From Amorphophallus konjac (taxonomy: Eukaryota > Streptophyta > Magnoliopsida > Alismatales > Araceae), in the NCBI GenBank assembly GCA_022559845.1, contig CM040128.1, positions 219,713,643 to 219,777,642 on the forward strand: a stretch of DNA of 64,000 nt. The letters are read 5' to 3'. The notes beneath the pieces were generated by a model, which saw only the letters and a list, made by a program, of their open reading frames with translations, had not been told where the DNA came from and made no database searches. Position numbers and translations under genes: made by a program. Shown here piece by piece: positions 21,831 through 33,490 of this stretch (within the stretch, counting starts at the first letter, position 1; each line of letters starts with the position of its first letter).

Positions 21831-23215
21831 CAAGTGTGCTCGACGAAGAATCCGGCCTCACTATCTACGAGGTCGACAACATTCAAGTGGAGAATACTCC
21901 CGAAGAAGAAGATTGGCGAGCCGATCATAAAGATAAAGAACGGCTGGCTCCCTCCGATCGGGCTCAGAGGGTGCAACTGCTACGCAGGGCGACATCCTAC
22001 CAGCTGATTGACGGCCTGCTCTTCAGGCTCGTCCATGAAAAGGACCGATCGGTCTCCTACGGTGCCTTTCATCCAAGGAAGCAAAGACCGTCATGCACGA
22101 GGTCCACTCCGGGTTGTGCGGGCGCATCAAGCAGGAGCTAAGATGAAGAATAACATCAAGCTCAAAGGGTTCTATTGGCCCACCATGTACGAAGATTGCA
22201 ACCAATATGCTCGTACGTGTCATCAATGCCAAGCATTCGGGCCAGTCCCTCGGAGGCCGCCCAACCCGCTCCATCCAACAGCGCCTACTTGGCCATTTGC
22301 AGAGTGGGGCATGGACATTGTGGGACCATTCCCACCATCATCTCAAGGCCACAAGTTCATACTGGCCGCCACTGATTACTTCTCCAGATGGGCGGAAGCC
22401 GTCCCGCTACGGGAAGTTACAGGAGAGATAGTTGCCCGCTTTGTGAGGCACTATATCATATATAGATTCGGCACCCCCAGCCGGATTATATCCGACAATG
22501 GGACGCCATTCAGGAACAAGACTGTTTATGCTTTGGCGGCCAAATTCCATATTGACTGGAGGACGTCATCAGTCTACAATCCCAAGCCAACGGGTTGGCC
22601 GAGGCCTTCAATAAGACCCTCTGTAAGCTGCTGTCTAAGATAGTAGGTGGCCGCAAGCGGGACTGGGGCGAGAAGGTCCACGAAGCCCTATGGGCCTATC
22701 GGACTATTTATAAAACCCCCACGGGATGTTCCCCATTCTCCTTGGTCTACGGAGCCGAAGCAGTGGTCCCTGTGGAGATCGAATTAGCATCTTACCGCAT
22801 TGCTGTGCACGCCGGATTACCAGGTCAAGACCAGTCCGAGATAGAAAGGAGGCTTGAAGAGTTGTCCAACCTTGAAGGTGAAAGACTCAAAGCCTACAAG
22901 CACTTACAAGTGTATCAAGCCCGCATGACACGTGCGTATGATAAGCTGGTCAAGCAAAGGGCATTCAAGAAAGGCGACCTCGTCATGGTCAAAGAAAAGG
23001 AGGTTCTCGCGGGAAGATCCAGCGGCAAACTCCAGCCTAATTGGCGGGGACCTTATGTCATTCAGAAGGTCTACGAAGGAGGAGCCTATACGGTCCTTGA
23101 CCACAAGGGGGACAATCCCTTCCCTCCTCTCAACGGCAAGCATATGAAGCTCTATCATGCGCCGCCGCAAGAGTTTCTACAGCAGTCCTCACAGAATAGT
23201 ACCTCTCCTCAGTGA
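21831..23215 (+). pseudogene. pol: integrase
   Basis: Three frame segments. The zinc-binding part ends with KLKGFYWPTMYEDC and ARTCHQCQ (22165-22235). The catalytic core has the first D in WGMDIVGPFP, the second in ISDNGTPF and the E in the AEAFNKTL segment, which is in frame 2 from about 22590. A 1-bp loss within the YNP..NG motif near 22580 and another indel near 22085 break the frame. The C-terminal part ends in KKGDLVMV, WRGPYVI and NGKHMKLYH. Stop at 23213. Confidence 0.9.
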
Positions 23216-23230
23216 AGGTTAAAAAAAAAT

Positions 23231-23445
23231 GGGGTTAAAAATACTGATACCCCGGCGGACTCAGTCGGCCTTCAACGGTTGACTGAGGGCAAAAAGGCCA
23301 TAGACCCGGCCGAGGTGAAAACACGAAAGGGCGTCTCGGGCAAAAATGGGCAATCCCTCGGTGTGAAAACCCGAAAGGGCGCACCGGAAAAAGCTAAAGG
23401 GGGCCAGCCTTGGCGAAAATCCAAAAGGGCGGTGAGGCTGGTAAT
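23231..23445 (+). other. hairpin module, copy A (structured-RNA-like)
   Basis: Directly after the integrase stop. Four consecutive hairpins: CTCAGTC/GACTGAG (23260-23266 with 23281-23287), CCGAG/CTCGG (23310-23314 with 23335-23339), CGGTG/CACCG (23359-23363 with 23382-23386) and CCAGCCT/AGGCTGG (23404-23410 with 23435-23441). The last three each enclose a shared core GTGAAAACCCGAAAGGGCG, in which CCC-GAAA-GGG can form a small GNRA-capped stem. A second copy lies at 24978-25194. Confidence 0.7.
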
Positions 23446-23479
23446 GTGAAAAAAAAAGAAGAAAAAAAATCATCTCTGC

Positions 23480-24960
23480 TTATTCTATGGGCGGCTCTAA
23501 GTCAATGACTCCACTCTATCATATTGCTACTATGGCTATGCTTTACATGTCATCCTATGACACCTGGTCCCACCGGCATTCTGACGTTGTCCTACTCTGT
23601 ATCATCGGGGTTACCCATACTTTGGACCTCCCGAGGTCCAGATCTCATGTCCCTCCGGGCTATTCAATCTATCCTTCTAGTCCCATCGGGCTCGGCCTAT
23701 GCATGCCCCTTTTGGGCTGCCGACCCATTTCGCCTATCGGCTTCCGGGTTTAGCTCATGTGTCTCTTTCGAGCAGTTAAATCCACTTATTCTTTTGTCCC
23801 ACTGGGTTTGGCCTCAGTATGCTCTCTCGGGCTGCCAACTCATCATGCCTTTCGTCACTTTTTATCTTGGGTTTGGTCTCAGTATGTCCTTTCAGGCTGC
23901 CAACCCATCATGTCTTCTGGCACATGTACTATCTTGGGATTGACCTCAGTATGCTCTCTCGGGCTGCCAACCCATCATGTCTTTCGGCACATTTTTATTA
24001 TTATGGGTTTGGCCTCGGTATGCCCTCTCGGGCTGCCAACCCATCATGCCTTTCAGCACATTTTTATTATCTTGGATTTGGCCTCAGTATGCCCTCTCGG
24101 GCTGCCAACCCATCATGCCTTTCGGCACATTTTTATTATCTTGGGATTGACCTCAGTGTGTCCTCTCGGGCTGCCAACCCATCTCGCCTTTCAGCTCATT
24201 TTACCTTCCTGTGTTTGGCCTCAGTATGCCCTCTCAGGCTGTCAACCTATCATGCCTTTCGGCACTTTTTATCTTGGGTTTGGTCTCAGTATGTCCTTTC
24301 AGGCTGCCAACCCATCATGTCTTCTGGCACATGTCCCATCGGGATTGACCTCAGTATGCCCTCTCGGGCTGCCAACCCATCTCGCCTATCGGCTTTCGGG
24401 TTTGACTCTTACGTCCCACTAGGGCTGTCAAATTCATCATTTCCTTCTCATGGGTCTGGCCTATGCATGCCCCCTTCGGGCTGTCAACTCATCTCGCCTT
24501 TTGGCCTCTAGACTTGACTCATATATCCCACCGGGATCGCCAAGTCTATTCCTTTGTCCCCACGGGCTTGGCCTTCGCATGCCCTCTCGGGCTGCCAACC
24601 CTATTTGCCTATCGGCTCACGGATTTGATTTATACGTCCCACCCGGGCTGTCAAATCCCCTCCTTTCATCCTTTCGGGTCTGGCCTATGTATGCCCCTTT
24701 CGGGCTGCCAACCCATCTCGCCTATCGGCCTCCAGGTTTAACCCGCATGTCCCTTTTGGACTGTTAAACCTACTCCTTTGCTGTCCCAACCGGGCTTCGC
24801 GCACGCACACCCCTTTCGGGTTGCCAACTTGTTCAACCTTCGGTTTTTGGATTTGGCTAATTGTGTCCCACTAGGGCTGTCGAATCCACCCACCTTGTCC
24901 CACCTCTACGGCACACACGTCCCTACGGGAGTGTCACTTTCTCCTTGCATTTTGGCACTA
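23480..24960. repeat. tandem array between the two hairpin modules
   Basis: About fifteen degenerate units of roughly 80-100 bp, each with GGCCTCAGTATGCCCTCTCG, GGCTGCCAACCCATC and GCCTTTCGGCAC. The reading frames of 221 and 230 residues here (recurring PSRAANPSCLSAH) follow from the repeats and are not taken as genes. Confidence 0.85.
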
Positions 24961-24977
24961 TAGACTCAAAAAAAAAA

Positions 24978-25194
24978 GTGGGGTTAAAAATACTGATACC
25001 CCGGCGGACTCAGTCGGCCTTCAACGGTTGGCTGAGGGCAAAAAAGCCATAGACCCGGTCGAGGTGAAAATCCGAAAGGGCGTCTCGGGCAAAAATGGGT
25101 AACCCCTCGGTGTGAAAACCCGAAAGGGCGCGCCGGAAAAAGCTAAAGGGGGCCAGTCCTGGCGAAAACCCGAAAGGGCGGTAGGGTTGGTAAA
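24978..25194 (+). other. hairpin module, copy B
   Basis: About 90 percent identical to copy A. Stems are kept despite changes: CTCAGTC/GGCTGAG (25009-25015 with 25030-25036) and CCAGTCC/GGGTTGG (25153-25159 with 25184-25190). In the last stem one pair changed from T-A to C-G and two others to G-T wobble. Confidence 0.7.
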
Positions 25195-25353
25195 GTGATA
25201 AAAAAAATGCATGCACAAAGGATGGAAGCAAAGATCTCAAATTCTGTCCTTTATTCATCAATGTCATTAATGGAGCCCGAGACAAGCCCTCGGGATAACT
25301 CAAACAAAAAAGGGAGTATGGAGGCCCTATGTACAAGAGGGTGCTGAAGCTCA

Positions 25354-25934
25354 TCAAGCACCGGACTCGCTCCCCCGCAACTCTGCAAGGCGAGTCTCGC
25401 CCTGGAAAGCCTCCTCCCGAAGCTCCTCAAGTCTACGGCGGAAGGTCGCCAACTCAGCCTCTGTGCTGCGACACTCCACCTCAGCCTCCTGAAGCTCTCT
25501 CTGAAGCTCCTCTACTCGAAGGAAAGCCCTCTGGTTGCGCTTCTCAGCGCCCTCGATCTGGAGGCCGACCTCCACCTGGGCTGCCCGGAGTCCGCGCAGC
25601 TGCTCCTCCTGCTCCTGGATCTGCAACTGTGCCCTCCGTCTCCGCTCCTGGACGACGCAGAGGCGAGCGAACTCGCTCCATAGTGTGGTCAGCCTCGTTG
25701 CCCATGCATCTCGAGGAAGGCCCAACGCGTGGTAGCTCCCAATGAATACCTCTAGGTCACCCCTCAAAGCTTCTGCAGTGGGCAGCGGGTCGACCTGGAT
25801 CAACTGATCAAGACTCTGCAGAAGCTGGTCAGCCATGGTGGCATTCAATGCCACCCTAAGGACAGGAGCGGCATGCCACTCGACTCTGAGGGCAGGGAAG
25901 TCTGCAGGCATCCCCGGAGCTTCCTTCTCGGGAG
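25354..25934 (-). pseudogene. last exon of the antisense gene, coiled coil
   Basis: Follows a strong polypyrimidine tract and CAG. Encodes APEKEAPGMPADFPALRVEW, a helical part (MADQLLQSLDQLIQ), then a long heptad-rich segment (LRGLRAAQVEVGLQIEGAEK and on) ending at the stop at 25354. Open throughout. Confidence 0.7.
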
Positions 25935-28754
25935 CTGTAAAAAAAGGGGGGGGTAGAGTAAGTGCTTGGTCGCCAACAAAAAAAAAGGAGATATGCACAA
26001 GCAGCCATGAAAGGCATTGTATACTGGTATACCTTAAGTCGTCGCCGGTATAGGCCTCTCATCAATGGCCGGGGAGGAATCGTTGCCAAAAGCTGATGCC
26101 GGTTCACCAAGCAGGGCATTTGTGGCCCGATCCTCTACAGATCAAGTAACAGCATGTAAGTGCCTATCTATGGAATGGCACACAGGCAATGTCAGATTCC
26201 AGAGAGCAGCTATATACCTGTCTCAACAGCATCCCCTCCTTCAGCTATGCTGGGAAGAGCAGACTCCGTATCAGGGGCCTTTTGGGAGCAAGATTGCTCC
26301 TCCTGAAACTCCTCTTGCATGGAGACTCCAGCCATTGGCTCCACAGAAGGAGAAGCTGCATGTCAAGTGTGAGAAAAGGGTCAGTACCATAAATAAAATA
26401 CAGACACCACTTGGGTTATTCATTGGCAGATGCAAGGAATACCTATAGATTGGGTGTCTGCTGGCGGGGTATTCTGCCCTGAACTTTGAAGGCCCTTTGA
26501 CGCGCCCTGGGAAACTTCCCCTGTCGGAGTTGCCCCACCAGGGCGGGATGTATCACTCTCAACAGCCTGGCCTGTCACTGTTCACATAGCAAACGCACCA
26601 GTCTGCTTGGCGAGGACAGTTGCAAAGTAATCGAGAGGTCTATTATTAGCCTGCAAGATTCCTTACCTGGAGGATCAACCGTACTGTCCTCGATAATGTC
26701 AACATCAGAAGAGGTTCCTGGTGGAGGATCTTTCGGCGCCGCGGTATCAACATCTGTCGCCCCCATGGCCTTTGTGTCCGTCATGGCATCGCCATTAGTC
26801 AGAAGATCCATGAACGAGCCAGATCCCATAAGCTGTGAGAATTCCTCCATGGATCCAACCAAGTCTACTCCTGCTCAACAAAGAACTTTGTAAGCCGAGC
26901 AAATCTTTATAAGATAGAGTTGACTGAGGAAGACAAGATGCAGCTGCACTTACCATCAGCACCCCCGTAACTCTCCCTCTTCCAGAGAGTCACTCTCGCC
27001 TGGAGGAGAACTCGAGATCTCGGCACCCGAAGTAGAGCTCGAGCTCCCTTTAGAGGGAGGGTTTGAGGTCGTAGAACTCCCACTCCCAGAAGTGGACCCA
27101 CTCTCAGAAGTGGATCTGGCCCCGGAAGAAGAGCCGACATCGCCTCCCGTTGTCGGTACAGGAGGAACAACCTCAGGAGCTCCTATATAGTCAAGAAAAC
27201 ACTAAGGAATTAGTGATGCTTAATTCTTCATGTATCAATGAAGAAGAGACAAGGCTAAGTATTTTACCTGGAGCCTTGTCATCTATGGTCCTTGCCGTAG
27301 GGGGTGAGGGAGAATTAGCTGTCACTGGCGTGTAATTGTCTGTGCGAGAAATTAGTTCTTCAAAGTTGAAGGTAACATTCGGCGCAGACTCATCTAGCAG
27401 CATGTCATCTCCCGCCGGAGGAGGAGAGAAGCTCGCATTGACCCTAGTTTTTGGAGGGGCTGTATGTAGCTGAGCAAAAATGTGTTTATAACACTGCATA
27501 TATGCTTGAAAAATGGCAAGTATCTAAACGTATTACTTACTGGATACGGCCTCAATCGCTGGGGATTCATCCTCGAGTCGGGGACAGGACGATGACCTCA
27601 CATCCCCTTCCCCAGGACCCTCAGTGCGGGGCCTCTTTGAGGCAGTAATATCTCTCCCCGTCTCAGCATCGGGAGGACCCTCTGAAGGCCCAATGCCGAC
27701 TACTCTAGCAGCCCCACCTGCAGTTGTCAAAGGAATATGTCAAAATACTTATTCCGAAATATAAAGACATATGCATATCAAAGCTAGCAAAAAAAAAAGG
27801 ATGATTACCTGTAGCCTCTATTGGCCTTACGGGTTTTAATATTATCTGCTCCGGCTTTACTCGGAGGACATGTGCAACTGCCTTTACAGTGTCGAATATG
27901 GCAAGAGGAGTCGTCGCCACCTCAAGGACAGAAAGGTACTCCAGCGGACCTGCACAGCCTATGGCATTGATCACGTGGGCTCTCCACTCGGCGAAGGTGC
28001 TGCCTCCGTGCGCTCCCTCTGGTATCGGCTGGGACAGCTGAGACTTCCTTCTCACGCCACAAGATACCTGCAAGTCCTCCCACCAAGAATAGGCCTTTGA
28101 AGGGCCTGGGGCTGCTCCTGTGGTGGAAGAAGAAGAGACTCTCGAAGCTGCTGCTGGCTTGCTTTTCAAGGGCTTCAGCGCCCCATTATATTGGCTTCTG
28201 TCGACCGAGGCCGTCCAGCCTTTCTCTTGCCATTGCTCCTCAATGTCGCTCACAACCCGGGCGGCGGTTGAAAAATGGGATCTGATGAAGGCTGGGTCCA
28301 CAAGCAAGGGAGGCAGATCCTCCCTCCTCAAACGCTGCTCCTCCGCTGTCCGGATGGCGTCACGATGCTCGCGAAAGACATTGCTGGCTTTAAACCACCA
28401 GCGGGCATAGTAGATGTCAAAAGAGCCCCGACACTCCTGCTCTGGGACGGGGTACCCCTGTCCCACCTCACGGCTGAGAAAGTCCTGCCAGGCTGCTGCT
28501 ACCAAATGTACGTCTCTGTGCCTGTATAGCCGGAGAGTCAAACAAAACTCTGCACCTGAAGGGATGCCCTGATCATACCCGAAGTTCCTGGCGAATCGGT
28601 GCGGGTAATAGGGCTCAAGTATCGCTGTGCTGGAGCGGCGGTACACAAGGACACTGGGACGGATGCTGACAACCCACTCCGCCGGCCCTGAGGGGAGAGT
28701 AAAGCATGGGTAGATACCCGGCTAACAACAGCATCTCCCTCCTGCCCCACATAC

Positions 28755-30493
28755 GGGCGGTGGAGGTAGGAGTAGTCAAGGGCTATGCCCTCTCCTCTCC
28801 TCACCGGAACAAAAGACAAGGCCCGCCGGGCACCCACAAGCTGAATCACTGAGTCCTGTGATGGCTGCCCTATGAACCAGAAGATCAACGGCGCCGCTGG
28901 ATTTTCAACTGGAGCCCTCCGGGACAACTCTGGAAACAACAATCCTGCCCAGGCACTCAAATAATGAGTGGGCAGCAGAATGCCTTTCTCCCGCGGTGAT
29001 GAGTGGGAAGACAATGCCCCAAGCGAATGGAAAATATTCGCCAAGGCTGCTGGCGCGATGGCGAGCCGCTGTCCACAAGCAAGCAAACAAGCCGGGTATA
29101 TCACCTCCGACCTCAAAACCCCCTCCTCCCCATGGGGGATCACAAAACTGGCCAACCAGTAGGCCAAGTAAGCTGCCAGATATGTGATGGGATGTAGCTT
29201 TCGAGAGTTCCATCCTTGCGTCGAAGTCCGGTGCAGGCAAGTGGCGAGGATGAGGGGAACGTCTACTCTGACCTCCCTGCACTCCTCCCAGGTGGTACCA
29301 GACTGCGCGAACTCCTCGTAGAAGCAAAAAGGGCCACTATAAAAATGGCTCACCCACGCGTTCAAAGTCACCCGTGGCGTGCGAGGAGTCCGATCTGTGC
29401 CAACTCGGGATAAATCCCTCCAAGTCATCATCAAGAATCTGAAGCAGTGTGGCAGGGTGTACCGCCCTGCGCCATCAGTGGAGTTGAGGTGCAGATCGTC
29501 TAGTGACAGCTCCTCGTATGGCCTCCCACAGATCGAAAGGCCTGAAATCCTCTAGAAAGCCCAGAGGTCCAAAGAGGTTTCTCCTCCATCCGTGACGAAG
29601 GTGTTCCACCGGCGGTTGAACCTCTCTACCAATGCCTGTAGCAGGCCTGTGTGACAGGGGTAGGAATATAGGGCAGCCGTCATTGCATGACGAATCCCTA
29701 CCCTATCCAATACCGACCGGTAGACAGTCAGAACGCCCCAGAGCTACTCTGTCGCGCCTCGGTGATAGCTGTGAGACGGGACAACAGACCACCTCCCGTA
29801 CCAGCTGGGAGTCTTCAAGGATAAAATTCTCTCAACCATGCAGCCATGGACGTACTCCTCATGTGCGAAGCTCGCTCCGGTCGGTGTCAAGAAAAGGCCA
29901 TCCACAACCTGATCCATGGTCATGTGCTGCCCATGCATGTGCCAAGTTGCTGGAGATAGTGTTGCAGTCCGAACAGTCAGACTCTCATACCGCTGAAAAG
30001 AGCCCAGACTCCGCTGATCCGGATACTGTCTCTGTCGAGTGAAGCCCTCCGGGTAGCTCGGATAAGTCAGAGAGCACAATCCCTGCATGCTATCTCTCCC
30101 CGCTAAAATAGCCCTCTCAAGGCGGCGGCGCTCCTCAGGAAGCGAGGGATCATCGGCTTCCATGCCGATAGGTGCAAAACACTGGAGAAAGCAGTAAAGG
30201 TGGCGATCCAAGGGGTAGTGGCGCGGATAGCCCCCCGTGCGGTCATATGTATAAAGACCATCCCGTCTCGTAATCCGGGATACGTCCACAAGACCCTCCG
30301 TCTCTCCAGCGCTCTAAGTTGAGCCCTCAGCGACCCATAAATAGCCGAAGTCGAGCTAGTTGAAGTCACCATCTTCAATGACACGGGGAGGGAAAGGTGG
30401 CATTTGCTGGTTCGTACGCTCAACTCGGCATTCGTCAGCACCCCTGACTCTTGACCTCCTCGACTGGCTCCCATCTCCGCTGCTGCGAGCCAT
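28755..30493 (-). pseudogene. exon 1 of the antisense PMD gene
   Basis: A single frame holds for 1739 bp with four TAG codons and no frameshift. The start ATG matches the start of the copy in element 1 (4710). Similar blocks in both copies: YPRHYPLDR, ERAILAGRDSM, SPSWYGKWSVVPSH or TPSWYGRWSVVPSH, and GIRHA(V/M)TAALY. Confidence 0.75.
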
Positions 30494-30672
30494 GTCTGAA
30501 AGCACAAAGGGGAGGAAAAAGGGAGGAGCGTCAGATCAAAATATTGCAGGGCAGCAATATGAATATTAAATGCAGTCCTACAAATCCCGAAGCCTATGCA
30601 CGGGACACATAAATATATTTCCCTTAGAAGGGCACGGGCAGTCCGCCCCCGCCTCTGGCCGTGACGGACGTC

Positions 30673-30686
30673 CCGTCGGGGGCATC
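30673..30686 (+). other. polypurine-tract-like stretch before the 3' LTR
   Basis: CCGTCGGGGGCATC ends directly at the LTR start; element 1 has CGTGGGGGGCATT at the same place. Plus-strand priming from a G-rich tract is expected here. Confidence 0.45.
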
Positions 30687-32923
30687 TGTTGAACTCGAAA
30701 TTATCTCAGAATATTTTGAGAAGAGTTTTTATCACTATGTGATAATCAACGGAAGATACGACGTATCGTCGACATCGTCGGAGCGCGGAGTATCTCCGCA
30801 ATTTAGGGTCCGTCGGCCCGGCTGTACAATCATATTCGGCGTCGCAGCAATGGAATTTAAGAGGAAAAAAAATACGCGTACGAACCCGTCAAAATAAGCC
30901 GAGCAAGTGTATCACACGGCGCAGACGGGCGCGAAGAATTCCTCCCCACGCGGCGACGCACGAACAAACAACAAAACAAGACGTTCCGTCGCTCCCGCAC
31001 AAGTCTCCACCGATAGACGGCTGCCACGCGGCAAGGAACGGACCTCCACGGGCTATAAAAGCTCCCCCCCTCCGGCTTCTCCCTAACCCAGTTTGACAGA
31101 AACGGATAAAAACGGCGTCAAGAGGGGCCAAAAGGAGCGCCCGGGGGTCAAATGACCCCTCTCGGGGTGCGGACCGGAGGAGGGGGGTCGCGCGGCCACC
31201 CCGCGGACCCGGGGGGGGGGGGGGGGTCATGCGACCCCGCTCGCGCTGACCCCGCGGGGACCCAGCGGGGCCGCACGCCCCCCCTCGGGCCGCGGGTCCC
31301 CCCAATTCCTCTCGGTCCCATTTTTTCAAAAAAAAAGAAGAAAAAGGTAGAGTGGTCAAAAATTATTTTTGCCACCCCACCTTGACAAAAAACGGGATTT
31401 TTGCACCCCACTCTGTCAGAACCGGGCCAATTTTCTTCATTTGACCCCTCTGGCCAAAGGGGTCATTTGACCCCTCCGGGTATCTTCACGTGCGCCAAAA
31501 TTAAAGAAGGACAAAGGGGTGGAGGGGTCAAAAAGCCTTTTTTCCATCCCAGAGGGGTCAAAATAACTTTTTGCCACCCCACTTTAACAAAAATAAGGGT
31601 TTTTGCACCCCACCCTGACAGAATTGAAGGATTTCTCCACGGTTTTGTCAACCCGGATCCTCTCACCTTCTATAAATAGACCCCCAAGGGTCCAAGCAGA
31701 GAGATGAAGGACTACGTACGAAGAACCTGCACAAGGAATTTGTTCTGTTTGTCTTGGCCTGCGAGGGGTATCCCCGGGTCTTGTACTTATGCCCCTACGG
31801 GGTATTTTTGTAATTACGTCCCTCAGTGGGCCATATCGGTAATTATGCCCCTCAGCGGGCCATATTTTGTAAGTCTTTACGTCCCGGGACGACGAAGTTA
31901 TATGGTTCTATCCCAACAATGGTAGAATTACAAAAATGTCCTCCCCGGGACCGTAAAAGACAGAAGTCCTGTAATTTGCAGTTTTACTCTGCAATCTTTT
32001 GTAATTGGGACTATGTCCCCACCTCTCGCTCTAATGCGGACTTTTGTACAGTCGACAACTCGCCGACAACCCTTGTACTCATTCGGACTATAAAAACACT
32101 CAGCATGTCTCCTGTATGTCCTCGGGGTAAAATTACAAGAAAACCCCTCAACTTGTGGAAATCGTACATATACCCCCCCTCTTTTGGCGAACTTGATACA
32201 TGAGTCTTCTATGAAACTATTGTCGCTCCTTTCGCCCTGGGAACAACGTCAGCTCAGTCCGACACTCAGATGTCATCCCAAGCCCTAGGTCTGTCTAGGA
32301 TAAAGCAAAATTATCAAAATACCCTTACGACCTAGAAATGGCCCCAGAGTCCTCAAAACCCTCCAGAAATGGCCTTAATGTCTTGGGAAGTCAGGAACCC
32401 TATCCTACTTCCATTCCAGTCCAGAAATTTCAGAAATACCCCTGGCCTGGAAAATTACCAAAATGCCCCTGGGTTGGTAAAATTATCAAAACGCCCTCAG
32501 GGTCCAGAAAATCTCCTTCTGCTTCAAAAATGCCTACGGCTTCTCCCAAATCATCTTCATATTCCCGAATCCTAGGGTTTTGCCTAAACATAGCCTCAGT
32601 TAAAACCCTAACCTAGTCTTTGTTGTTGGTCGGTGGTGAGTGAGTGGACATTGTGAACTCTCCAAGAGCGTCTGCCCTCAACATTAGAACCCCAATAGAA
32701 GATTTTGGAATTTCTTTGACAGTTAAACAAAGGTGTTCGGACGTTAGGCCGATGTAAATCAACACTGATTACGGTCAGTGGGAAAATGTCCAGCACTCGA
32801 ACCCAAATCGTCTGATACTATGCGCACACACGGAATAGCCCTCTCTATGAAGAGGAATGTCTCTTTTCAAAAAGAACATTTTATTGTCTATTTTTCCTAC
32901 GTGAAAATATTCCGTGTCCCACA
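30687..32923 (+). repeat. 3' LTR of element 2
   Basis: Starts TGTTGAACTCGAAATTATC and ends GTGTCCCACA. Differences from the 5' LTR are mostly point changes plus indels in the GC-rich block, where a run of 17 G occurs (about 31210-31226). Confidence 0.95.
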
Positions 32924-32928
32924 ACCGA
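32924..32928. repeat. target-site duplication ACCGA, right copy
   Basis: Exact copy of 9765-9769. Confidence 0.9.
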
Positions 32929-32984
32929 GTTGTGTAAACCTAGACCGGAACGAGGGTATTTTGGTGATTTTGAGACAAGCCGGG

Positions 32985-33275
32985 AACTTACCTCGAGGGC
33001 ATTTCTGTAATTTTCCTACCATCGGAGGTATTTCTATAATTTTTCCGCCATCAACGGTATTTTTGTAATTTTCCACCATCGGAGATATTCCTGTAATTTT
33101 CCCACCATCGGGGGTATTTCTGCAATTTTTCTACCATCGGGGGTGTTTTTACATTTTTTCACCATCGAGGGTATTTCTGTATTTTTCCCTCTATCGGGGG
33201 GTATTTATGCAATTTTCCCTCCATTGGGAGTATTTCTGCAATTTCCGAACAAGAGAAGGTATTTTTGCAATTTCT
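32985..33275. repeat. minisatellite, ~38-bp units
   Basis: About eight units with CCATCGGGGGTATTTCTG and TAATTTTCC. Together with 9646-9769 it may belong to an older LTR into which element 2 inserted, because similar GGTATTTTTGTAATT repeats occur in the element 2 LTR. 33276-33490 holds a TATA-like box near 33332 and nothing else. Confidence 0.8.
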
Positions 33276-33490
33276 TGACATAATTCGATTCTTCCCATGA
33301 TTTCCCAAGTTTCTTCATAGACTTTGGTTATTTATAAAAGTTGCATGGTTCCATATTCATTCCAGCAACGTTGATTATCAAAAGATTAAAAGATCATATC
33401 CCAACTGTGGGGCGCACACCCTTTTTTGTGGGTTTTAGTTAACAATCAAACATCTTGAAGTCTTGAAGCCACCAAGGGCTTTACGGGTGG

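Larger units (their letters stand above)
25354..30493 (-). pseudogene. antisense multi-exon gene of element 2: plant mobile domain plus coiled coil
   Basis: Ten predicted exons on the minus strand, each bounded by GT and AG: 30493-28755, 28687-27809, 27717-27541, 27459-27268, 27182-26954, 26870-26667, 26571-26443, 26355-26218, 26134-26033 and 25934-25354 (stop). Most phases agree across introns; exons 1-2 and 5-6 are off by one base. Exon 1 starts MARSSGDGSQSRR and contains the plant mobile domain (RWNTF, GETSLDLW, RISGLSI, GRPYEE), but has four in-frame TAG stops (30356, 30314, 29744, 29552). Exon 2 continues the PMD-like protein (EPYYPHRFARNFGYDQG). Exons 3-9 are Ser/Pro/Gly/acidic-rich linker. 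Exon 10 is a coiled coil of about 190 residues. Genes in this place and orientation are known in other Tat elements; their role is unknown. Confidence 0.75.
9770..32923 (+). mobile_element. complete 23.2 kb Tat-lineage Ty3/gypsy retrotransposon (element 2)
   Basis: Two similar LTRs of about 2.24 kb, a perfect 5-bp target duplication, a primer-binding-site-like stretch, gag and a pol in gypsy order (protease, RT, RNase H, integrase). An extra RNase H of the archaeal type before integrase is the hallmark of the Tat lineage. Between pol and the 3' LTR lie a duplicated hairpin module, a tandem array and a spliced antisense gene. All plus-strand coding regions contain stops or frameshifts, so the copy is not autonomous. 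The two LTRs are highly similar but have many point differences and small indels, so the insertion is not very recent. Confidence 0.95.

Noticed and set aside
23260..23445. Hammerhead ribozyme in the hairpin module
   Set aside because: CGAAA occurs, but the required CUGAUGA core and matching helices are missing.
23757..24767. Overlapping ORFs of 221, 230 and 105 residues
   Set aside because: They are open only because a ~90-bp tandem repeat lacks stops in these frames; two frames are open at once.
30103..30507. 134-residue minus-strand ORF overlapping exon 1 of the PMD gene
   Set aside because: Different frame from the one conserved with element 1; an overlap shadow.
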